The position numbers and the translations under genes are program-made. A stretch of 57,107 bases of DNA from Rhizaria sp. SCN 62-66 (lineage: Eukaryota; Rhizaria, unplaced), in the NCBI GenBank assembly GCA_001724265.1, contig MEDY01000402.1:1-57107 (forward strand), in the 5' to 3' direction. The notes under the pieces are model-generated. The model saw nothing but the letters and a program-made list of their open reading frames with translations, was not told the origin of the DNA and searched no databases. Shown here in pieces: positions 12,002 through 21,968 of the stretch; the stretch's first letter is position 1, and each line of letters begins with the position of its first letter.

Positions 12002-13226
12002 CGGACCGCTTCACTACGCGTGCAGGAGTGACAGTAAGACGCGGGAAGACGCGCGCAGGCCGAACAGACGGCAGGCGCGACCAAGAAAAGGGGAAGGTAA
12101 AGGGGAAGTCGGGAAAAGGTGCTGCTGGGTCGGGTGAGGGGAAACAGCTTGGCTGGAGAAGATGTTGGACGGATGGGAAAGTATCGCACTCTCTGAACCT
12201 GCGATATCGAGAACCGGGGTGAGAAAATTGAAAAGGAAAGAAAATAGAACAGAAAACACTCAATAAGCGCTGTTAAATGCGTGTCTCACAGTTCAAGTGA
12301 GTCGTATTAATGCATGCGAGGATACGCTCGAACACGCCCTCTACCTTCCCAGTCGAGGGCGGGCAGTAGGGAAGTGACCGTTGTGGTGTGGGAATTGATT
12401 TTCAGCGTGTTTAGTCATCTAAGATTGTGTTTTGAAAGAATTAACCCAAATAAATAAGTTTCTCACTTTAAATGTGGCGCTATTTACATGTATCATGTTT
12501 CATATGCATGTTTTCTATGCAGTGTCTTGCGATTCATTTCACATTATTGTCCGAAGGAGCAACCAATGTCATCAAACATCATGTTCATATCAGAAATGCA
12601 AGTTTTGAGTCAAAATAATATGTTTATTCTGCTTATCTAATATTATATAAAATAGTTAATAAGATTATATTTCTCATTAGTTATTTTAATAAAAACAAAT
12701 TATAAATGTAATTTTTAGATTTTATATATTAAAAATAAATATCAATACATTTTTGTACTGTTTTCAAGTAAAAATACTATTAGAAGTATACGCTAAAGTA
12801 ATCAATAATGATTTTTATTGTATCGAAAACATGACTAACATAAAACATTAAATACACATTAAACAATGTAGATGTATAAAATATTAATTAAAAATTGTTT
12901 ACTAAGTATTAAATTAAAAATGATATTATAAAATAAAAATCAAAGACTACTAACAGATTTACACTTAATATTTTAAAATACTATTTATTAATGTAACATT
13001 TATCATGTATTATTTATAATTAGGTAAAACGAGATATTCCTTGCAAATTGATGCTTTCACTGGATCAGGGTCACATGTATGAATGCTGTACACAGGTTAA
13101 GTATACACCACCGATGATTTAAAATGGTAGAGCGGTATAAGTAGGTATTTTATTCAATAATTAGATAGTTTTCAAGGATAAATATGGATAAAAATTTAAT
13201 ATAGTTCTGTTGTGGTTCTGTTGTGC
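12002..13226. other. Intergenic region with AT-rich island
   Basis: This spacer lies between the 5' end of the GNPTAB-like gene and the 3' end of the ~2,700-residue gene, both on the minus strand. The part nearest GNPTAB (12002-12400) is moderately GC-rich and is the likely promoter/5' UTR. About 12400-13210 is the most AT-rich stretch of the window, full of A/T runs with no ORF of note. I see no inverted or direct terminal repeats that would mark a transposon. Confidence 0.6.
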
Positions 13227-16200
13227 TTACTTCACTCCACGTGCGTGGTTAGAAGCGTGATCGAAGCCGCTCATCACGTCCTCAGGCGAGATGATCACTG
13301 ATACAAATGAGCCCTCGCGCGACGCCCGCACATAAGCTGCAGCTGCAGTCCGCAGCGCCTTGGCATCCCAACTTCCCGCAGCAACCGTCGCACCTGCACT
13401 AAGACCGCTGACATCGTCGTCTTCGCCGAAGCTAAACAATTCGTCCTCGAACTCCTCCACAACCTCTTCGCTCTCATTGACGGATGCTATGGCACTCTGC
13501 TTCGAGTCTAAGCGCGCCACCGCTGTTGCAGCCACGAGGTCGAGTTTCTTGTCCACACTCAGGTGTCCTTCTCCAGCGACTGCAAAAGTTCCCTCACTCG
13601 CACCCCTCCCAGCGCCAGCCTCCGCTTCAGCTTCATCGCGCGCGCGCTCAGAGAGCGCGTCGAGCGCGTCAGTGACTGCGACAGGGAGCTCATCCAGCGC
13701 TGGCAACAGTGCACGCGCAAATCCGCCATAGCGCGGCGTTGCGGCGACGGACTTGACATCGAACACGGCGACGGCCACAGGCGGCGCACCCAGTGCCGGG
13801 AGCGAGTCGAGTGACACAGTGCGCGCACGCGCGGGGCCGTGAGCCGCCACAGCGACGGCCGCGGAAGGGAAAAACGCCCGTGCCGCAGCGGCCACGGCCG
13901 ACACAACCGCCCGCGCTGCTGCAGCAGCAAGCCCGCCGCCAGCAAGCCCGCCGCCAGTACCAGTGGTGCTACTGTTTGAGTTGGCGTTGAGCAGACGCGG
14001 CGGCAGCGGCGGCAGCTGCAGGACAAGGGCGACGCGTGGAGGCCAGATGACGGGCAGTGCGCCAGACGCAATCCTGACGCCGCTGCTAGCAACGGCCCCA
14101 GTCGCAGCGGTGGTGCGCGCGCTCGAGCTGACTGCCTTCGGAGCATCCGTATCCGTATTGGCCTCCGCGTCAAAGTCGTAGTCATAGCCGTCGGTGACAG
14201 GCTCGGCGACTGTTGCGGCGTCAACAGGCATCTTGGTCTTGTAGAGAGAATTTGCGGCGGTAGCGCTCACAGTGACCGCAGGGAACGCGACGACAACAAG
14301 ATCACTTGCGCCCGCACTTGTGCTCGCAGCGCTGTCGTTCGAGTGCGCGTTGTGACTGTTCGCGTTGTTTTGCGTGCGCGGGTGACGCTTGGCCCCGGCT
14401 TTATCAGTCTTCGCCCTGCCCGCGCTCGCCCTAACGCTGGTGCTTGCGCTGGCGTGCGGCGGCGTGGGCGTCTGCGGTGGCGCGAGCACCGCACTCAGCG
14501 CGGCCTGCAGAGAGAGCGAGGCCCAGAGCTCGGGCGCGGCCGCCGCGGCGTGCAGCCAGCGCGACAGACGCTGCCGCTCCAGCTCCGCCAGCAGCAGGTC
14601 AGACTCGGCCGCCAACAGCGACTGCGACTGCACCGGTAACGGCGACTGCGGCGGGGAACGCGGAAGGGCAGGAATGGGGCCGTCAGGGAGGGTGAAAGAG
14701 GGCAGCACCAGGCGCAGCGCCAGCATGCTCTGCTGCTACTGCTGCTGCTCAGCGCGAGTGCTGCTGTCGCTCTCGCGATCCTGGCCGCGGGCGCGGTGAG
14801 CGTCGTGCTGGTCCCAGTCAAACAGCGCGTCGCTGTCGTCGTCGGACTCGCCAGTCTGCGCCAGCGGGCGTTGCTGCAGCTGCAGCAGCGCCAGCGAGCC
14901 CAGCAGCCCTCCCAGCCGCGCCTCGGCCTCGCTCACCGCCTCACTCGCACCCACATTCAGACTCGGATTCGAACTCGAATTCGTGCGGGAGCGCGCGAGC
15001 GCGGCGGCGGCAAAGGTCAGCGCCGCGGCTTGCATGCGCGCGCCCAACACCACCAGCGTCTCGGCCGCGCCCGCCACCGCCACAGCACCGGCACCGGCGC
15101 CAGTGGCCGCGCTACTGACAGCGCGAGAAGGAGTGGGAGCATCAGAGTCGGAGCCGGAGTCGGCGCGAGCGACAGTGCCGGCAACGCCGGCGGAGGCCGT
15201 GACGGCGGCGACGTTGTTTGCGCAGATGGCGGGCGCGAGAGGGTGCGGCGCGGCGAGCGCAACGGCCAGGCCCCGGAGCGCGCGCCGCAGGGGCTCCGCG
15301 GCCGCCAGCGCGGGCCCCCGCAGCAGTCGCGGCATCGGCAGAGACACCGCGGTGACCACGCCGCCGCCCCCGCCGCCGGCGCCACTGCCGCTGCCGTCGT
15401 CGCTGTTGTCAGGCGCGTTGTTGCCGCTGTGGCTGCGCGGGGAGACTGGCACGCGCAGGAGCTCGCCGTTGACGCTCACGGTCACGCTGCCGCCGCCAGC
15501 TGCGCCGACTTGCGAGTGCGACAGCGAGTGCAAGTGCGCGTGCGGGTGTGAATGACGCATGTGGAGCTCGCGGCGGGACAGCGGCGACAGCAGACGGCCC
15601 GGGCGCGGCGCCCAAAGTAAGGCCTCGGGGAGCAGCGCCAGCGGCACCGGCGCCGGCTCGGGCGGCCACTGCAGCAGCGGCGGCGCGGCCGCGGCCGCGG
15701 ACGGGGGTCGGGACTGCGACAGAGACGGGGGCTGCGACGGTGATTTGAGGTGAGATTTCTTGTTGAGGCGAGCTTTGTGGAGATCCTTAGCTTTGCTGTG
15801 GTCTTGTTGCTGTTGCTGCGACAGATTGAAGCGCAGCACGTCAACGGCAGCCCCCGCGTTGGCCGCGCCGCTGCTGCCGCGGCCGCCGCCGACATAGTCC
15901 ACAAACGCATCCGCGCCGCCGTCGTAGCCCTCACTGTGGCCATGACCGTGAGCGTGGCCGTGGGCGTGACCGCGGGCGTCGTCGGCGAACAGGGGCCCGC
16001 GGAGACTGGCGGTGGCGGTGACGCGCGAGGTTAGCACAGCCAGCCGCCGCGCGGCGCCCAGCAGTCCCGCCACCGCAGCCGACGCCTGCAGCGGCGACAA
16101 CACGGGCGCAGTCAGGCGCGACGCAGACTGTGCCAGCTGCGACTGCCACAGATGTGCCTGCGACAGACGCTGTGACGGCGGCGGCGGCGGCAGCAGCAGC

Positions 16201-19200
16201 GGCGAGGGCGCCCAGTGCGCGCGCACGCAGTCGCCGACGCTGTCGAGCACGTCCCCCAACCACGGCCCGCGCGGCAGCGCCCGCAGCGACCACAGAGCGC
16301 CGTCAGCGGTGCTGCAAACGCCGGTGTTGTTGCTGCCGCTTGGGGCCGGGCTGGAGCGCATCGCGCGCACAGTGGCGTCCGCGCACAGACGCGTGGCCGC
16401 GGCCCACATTGCGGGGCCGTCTAAGTGCCCCTTAGACGCGTCTAAGTAGCCCTGGTTGCGGTGCACCGCGGGCGCGGCGAACCAGAGCGACTCGAGGTGC
16501 CTGCGCACGCGGCGCACGGCCACCGCCGACAGCGGAGACAGCGGCTGTAACTGCGGCAGATAGAGCGAGAGCAGAGGCGCGGGCAGCACACGGAGCAGCG
16601 CCAGCGCGCCGGAGTCGCTCGTGCCCGAGTCAGTCCTGTGAGCGCCAGCGCCAGCGCCGTTGTCGTATGACTGCGGCTGCGGCTGGGCGTGCTGGATCAG
16701 GGAGGGACAGGGCAGGCCGAGGCTGCGGGCGGCGGCGGGCAGCGCCAGCGCCAGCGCCAGCGCGGAGCCGCCGCCGCCAATCGCGACAGCAGCACTCGCA
16801 CGCCCACTTGCACTGACACTGGCGCTGGCGTTGGCGGCGGCACTGGGACGCGACTTCTGCTTAATCTCATGCTGTTGCTGCTGCTGCTGCACAAAGAGCG
16901 CGGCGGCGGCGGTGTCGTTGAGCAGAGCCAGCTCCAGCGCACCCAGTCCCCGCAGAGACTGCTGAGGCTGAGACTGTAACTGCAGTTGAGACTGAGAGTG
17001 TGAGTGCGAGAGCAGCAGCGCGTGCGCCAACGGCGGGGCCAGGACCAGCTGCGCCGCAGCACTCGCACTCTCGTTGTTGATGTGGGTGACCGTGAGCAGA
17101 GCGCTGGCGACCGTAACCCGCAGCGCCTCAGCGGCGGCGGCGGCGCGGCAGGGGGCGCCGAACAAGTGCGCAGCCACCCCAGTCGAAGCGGGCGCTGGCG
17201 AGCGGTCCGCAGCATCAAGCAAGTCCGAGGAGTCGGCGGCAGCAGCAGCATCAGCAGCGGCATGAGCGGCAGCAGCGGCGTCGGCGTCAGCGGCGGTGCT
17301 GAGGACCAGCGGCAGCGCCCGCTGCAGCAGCAGAGCGAACGCGGGCGTAACAGTTCCGCCCGCGGCGCCAGCAGCAACGAGGGTGAGCGGGAGGACTGAG
17401 CTGAACACGCGCACCGCGGCGACGACGCGCGCGTCTTGGTCGGCGACAGAGGCAGAGGCAGTGGCCCTACTATTTGCTGCTGCAGTTGTTGCTGCAGACG
17501 CTGACAGAGCTCGGTGCACTAAAGAGCGCGCGTGGTTGCGGGCCGCCGGGGTCGGCAAGGAGTCCACCAGCGTCGAAGTTAAGTCGCACTCGGAATAAGT
17601 TAAGCCGGAGTCAATGAACACAGCAGTCCCAAGCTCTTGCTGCTGCATTTGCTGCTGCTGCTGCTGGAGCTGCAGTGCGAGCGTCGCCAGCCGAGCGAGC
17701 TCGAGCGACTGAGCAGCGGTGACTGGCGCAGGCGCAGTCGTCATCGTCGTCGTCGCCGCGGTTGCAGCTGCGAGCGCGAGCGTGACAGCGCCCGCGTTGC
17801 TGCCGCTCTGAGAGGGAGGCAGCAGCCACAGCGGAGGCAGCCCACCGGCACTGTCATGGCCGCGAGCGCGAGCGCTAGGGTTCACGTGAGCGTGACTTTG
17901 AGTGTTCATGCTGATGTCGGATTTGGAGTAAACGGCAGCGACTGCGAGCGCTACTGCAGAGACGGGACTAAGGGGCTGGCTGCGAGTGTAAGTATCACTT
18001 AGACTCTCATACAGCGCGAGCGTAAGGGGCTCAGTCGCGCTCGTGACCAACCCGTTCAGACCCTTAGACTCGGTGTAAGTGCCGTCTTTGTTGTTGTCGT
18101 AGCGCGCAGGCAGCCAGTGACTGGGCCAGTGGTGGTGCGCGCTCAGAGCGTCTAGCGTGGTACTTAGACTGCTAATGGGGGCATTTAGATCCCCTGAGTG
18201 CTGAGAGAGGGCGGTCTCGTAGAGACCACTTAGATCCTTCTCCATCTCAGACCCACTTACACCGCACTTGTCACCGCTCTTGCTCGATGCGGCGACAAAT
18301 GCAGCGGCGGCGGCGGCAGAGGCCGAGACCGCTGAGTCTGTCACAGCCGAGGCAGACAGCGGCGTCATTAGCGCGACAGTGCGGCCCGCAGCCTCGCTGC
18401 CGCCGCCGCTCCCGCCTTCGTCGCCGTCGCCGTTGCCGTCGCCGCGATTCGTCGCAGTCGTGGCAGAAAGCAGCAGTGGCAGGCCTGCGTTCGCCGCGAA
18501 GACTGAAGCGAGCGCGCCGTTGGCGGCGGCCCGCGCGCGCGCCGCCGCCGCGGCCGCCGCCACAACCGCCGCCACACTAGGAGACTGCGACTGCGCCTGC
18601 AGTAGCAGGGAGCGCAGCGGCCCCCGGGCGGCCTCGCAGACGGCGGCGGCGGCAACGGCAATCGCGGCGTGGGCATCAGCACTCGCGCTCGCATCGGCGT
18701 CATACCGCAGGTTGACTGCAGCAGCGTCAGCGACATCGGTGACGGCATTCTCATTCTCGCATACATCAGCAGAGGTTTGCAGCGCACTCTGCAGCGATAC
18801 AACAGCTGCCTGCAGCCGCAGCCGCGCCGCCAGCAGAGCGGCGTCTCCTTCCAGTGCGTACGCAAAGACGGCGTCGTCTATGCCGTCTCCGCTGTGCCCA
18901 TCGCTGGTATTGCCGCCGCCGTCTGCGTCGTCGATCTCTGTGCCGTTTAGCGCGCCGTTTCGCAGGCGCGTGCCGAGACGCCGAGTCAGACGGGCCTCGG
19001 CCGCGGCCAGCGCGACTGCGGCCGCGACGGCGGGAACGGGGGGGTGCTTGGCCTGTGTAAGGGCTACGGCCAGGGGGTACTTAGAGCTGTTTGTGAAGGC
19101 CGCGACAAGTGCGTCCGCCTCCACCGCCGCGGCCGTCATAGCAGCAGCAGCAGCAGCGGCAGCAGTGTCAGCAGTATCGGCCAGAGCAAGAGCTGGGGCG

Positions 19201-21332
19201 CGAACAGTCGTTGTCGCAGCAATCAGGGCTTTCGCGGCCGCGGTCGCAGTGGCCAGCACCTGCAGCAGCAGGGCCTTGACGTGCCGCGGCGACACGAGCG
19301 CGCCCACGGTCACGAGGGGCGGCCTGACTTCACCGACACGCGGATTAACATCGAGCGCGGCGGCCACGTGAGCCGTGAGCGCGCGCAAAAGCGAGACTGC
19401 AGTAACAGCGTGACCAATCGCACACGCAGTCGCCGTCGCCGTCGCCGTCGTGCTTGTGTGGCGTTGAGCGTTGTCGGTGCTTAAAGAAGGAATCAAGTCG
19501 AGGTCGCCTGTGTTCGCTGTGTGATCACAAGCTTGCTTGATACTATTGCCAGCCGTGCTATTGTTCGTAATGCTGTTCAGACCTGCCGTCATCTGTCCCA
19601 TATCACTGACTAAAGTCCCCGGAACATCAGCAGCAGCAGCGGCCGCCGCGGCGACGAGCGCCGCCGCCGCCGCGGCCGTGGCATGCAGGCTGGCGGCCGT
19701 CACACGCGCCGCCGCCGCCGCAGCGGCCACGGCGGCGGTGGGCGCGCCGGGGCCAAGACTGACGACGCCGGTCCTAACAGTGCTCACGGTGCTTACCGTG
19801 TTTGCAGTCACTCTGTCGCTTGTAGAGCTATTCGAGCTATTCGAGCTATCATTAGCGTTACCGTTGCTGCGGCTGCTGCTGCTGCTGTTGTTGTTGTTGT
19901 TGCTGTGGGCAACTGTGAGCTCGAGGAGCCTGAGCGCAGGCGCGCGGTCCGCCGCGGCGCGCCCCCCCGCCCCTTCACTATGGGGGGAGGCGAGCGCGCG
20001 CAGCAGCGGCCACGCGACGGGAGCCGCCGACCGTGGCAGCAGCGGTGGCGGCCGCCGCCACGACTGCTGCCGCCCCGGCTGTTGCTGTGGCTGAGGGTGT
20101 GCCTCCACACGTTGCAGTTGTTGCTGTTCCTGTTGCTGCGAGAGGCTGGGGTTCGCAGCAGAGTCAGCGCCGAAGTCTAAGCAACTGCTGCTGCTGCTGC
20201 TGCTGCTGCCCGTTTTCACCAGTTGCGACAGCGCCAGCGGCTAAACTCCAGAGGAGTGACCGTGATCAGCAGCCAAGTAATCTCCGGCCGTGCAGAGGTC
20301 GCCGAAAGCGCGACCACGATTGCTCAAGGCAGCAGCGGCAGCGGAGTCAAAATAATCGTCACCATCGTAGTATTCAGCAGCGTTGTTGTCTTTGCTATAA
20401 TTGTCGCCGAAATCATCCACAAAAGCATTGCCGTCATGATCAATCCCATTGTGATGTTTCGTAGCGGCACGAATATCGTTATCGTTGCTCAACACAGGCA
20501 GGCTCGAGGCGTATCCACGCGCAGGGTGGGAGACAACCCTTACACTGGCAGCGGAGTCTCGTGGGTAGCAGTTCGAGTTAAAGCTCGAGATAGAGCTCAA
20601 CATTGAGCTCGAGCTAGTGTTCTGACGATGTGAGCTGTGACCAACGTCACTGCCGCCGCTGCTGCTGCTGCTGCTGCTGCTGAGGCTGCACCTGTCATTG
20701 GCGCTGCGCATGCTGCGAGTGGAGCAGGAGCTGGAGCTGGAGCACAAGTCGGAGACAAGGGCGGCGGGTCCAGCAGCGCGCGAGCTAAAGCTAAAGCTAG
20801 AGCTAGAGCTAGAGCAGAGCTAGAGCTAGGAGCTGGATACCCCAAATGCTGAGTTGCTAGGGGCGGAGGCGGAGACAAAGCAACACCACTGCGTCTGCTG
20901 CTGCTGTAGCAGTGCGCTGTGTGCGTGCGGGTGCGCCTGGGCGCGCGCGAGGCTCGGGGGCAGCGCCGGGCCCGCCACCGCAGCAGCTGCGGCCGAAGCA
21001 GCCGCCGCGACTGCAGCCGCTGACGTTGTTACCACCGTCGCCGCGGCCGCCGCCGCCGCTGCCGCTGTCGCAGCGATAGGGAGGCCCGGGGGCAGCGAGG
21101 CGCGGGGGGCTGCGCGCTGAGCGGCCACCGCGCCTGCTGCGGCGGCGCGGGGGACGCGGGGGGCAGCGGCGGCGGCGGCGGCGGCGGCCCGCGCGGCGCG
21201 GTCTGCTGCGCGCCGAGTCGCTGCTCGGTGCATCTGGGCAGGCGCGGGCAAGGAAATTGGGGGCGGAGATCTCACTGTGAGCACATGAAATAGAAGTATA
21301 ACAGAGATTAGTGCGATAGATTTACCCGACAT
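13227..21332 (-). CDS. Giant predicted secreted Ala/Ser-rich protein of unknown function, four in-frame UAG codons
   Basis: One frame runs from ATG at 21332 to TAA at 13227 (2,702 codons), interrupted only by TAG at codons 169, 171, 364 and 2199. With the standard code it would fall into several adjacent same-frame ORFs (21332-20826, ~20747-20241, 20219-14736, 14726-13227). The N-terminus MSGK plus a hydrophobic SIALISVILLFHVLTV looks like a signal peptide. The body is Ala, Ser, Gln, Gly and Asp/Asn rich, with scattered denser segments such as LDGPAMWAAATRLCADAT and RYGGFARALLPALDEL. The C-terminal ~100 residues are acidic and less repetitive (EEVVEEFEDELFSFGEDDD). I recognise no family. A cell-surface or extracellular role is inference from the signal peptide and composition. 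A short N-terminal intron starting at the GGTAAAT near 21326 cannot be excluded. Confidence 0.7.
14736..14738 (-). other. In-frame UAG codon inside a CAG (Gln) run
   Basis: Minus strand reads CAG CAG CAG TAG CAG CAG AGC, giving QQQ-UAG-QQS. Long open frames flank it in the same phase (1,827 codons upstream, 499 downstream). A single C-to-T change from CAG would create it. Confidence 0.85.
20241..20243 (-). other. In-frame UAG codon
   Basis: Minus strand reads GHSSGV-UAG-PLALSQLVKTGSSS in one continuous frame. The upstream Ser/Asp-rich segment and downstream Ser-rich segment share composition. The base after UAG is C. Confidence 0.8.
20820..20828 (-). other. Two in-frame UAG codons in an AGCTCT-type hexamer repeat
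   Basis: Minus strand reads TCC TAG CTC TAG CTC TGC TCT AGC TCT AGC, giving SS-UAG-L-UAG-LCSSS. The hexamer reads Ser-Ser in the downstream phase and UAG-Leu in this phase. A one-base slip within the repeat is an alternative explanation for these two codons. Confidence 0.65.
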
Positions 21333-21968
21333 AATGTAAAAGTACTATTGACGGATGTTTGTGGGGTGAAATTCGATATCTTCGAAAGGCTTTGAGGACC
21401 AATGGACCGAAAAAAAGCTCCACCACAAACAGGTTCTGCCACAAGCAAGCCAGCATTGACCTCGAAAGCCCGCTGCTGCTGAGGTCGGGCAGGGCGGTCA
21501 CTGGCGCGGTGAGAGGGCATGCCAGACCCTGTGTTTCGGGTTATAGCCGCCTGGATCTGTTCACGATGTCGGTTGTTTATCTTTTCCCGAGTATTTCCAT
21601 TGCTTTTAGCGCTATTTGTTTTTTATTGTTGGTTGTCCGCGCGTTGTGTGCATGTCTAAAGGCGCGCCTCGCGCGTCAGCTCGGGGGGAGGATCTCCGTC
21701 GGCCCCCGAGCCCGCGCGCTCGGCTCGCTTCACCCGCTCCCGGCCCGCGCGCGATGCGCTCCAACCGCCCCTACCGCGTTTCTCCACATTTTCTCTCGCC
21801 TTTGCATTTGCTCACAGCCCGTTTCACTCATGTTTTGTTGTAGTTTTCTCCGTCCCCGAGCTCATACGTGGCAGTCCCCAAGCCTTCAACCCCAGTCCCA
21901 GCCCCCGCCCCGACGTCGCCGCCGCCGCCGCCGCCGCCGCGCCCCCGCTTCCGCCGCCGCTTGCCGCC
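21333..21968. promoter_or_regulatory. Shared intergenic region between divergent genes
   Basis: These 636 bp separate the start of the giant secreted-protein gene (-) from LETM1 (+), so they should hold both promoters and 5' UTRs. The LETM1 side (from ~21880) is C-rich with CCG repeats just before the ATG. I cannot point to a specific factor site. Confidence 0.5.

Noticed and set aside
13227-14726. Independent 499-codon gene downstream of the UAG at 14736
   Set aside because: It is in the same frame as the 1,827-codon ORF, separated only by one TAG in a CAG run, with no spacer, promoter-like AT-rich DNA or 5' UTR between them.
5586-20828. Selenocysteine or pyrrolysine insertion at the in-frame stops
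   Set aside because: Selenocysteine uses UGA, not UAG. Pyrrolysine is not established in eukaryotic nuclear genes, and the sites have no enzymatic context.
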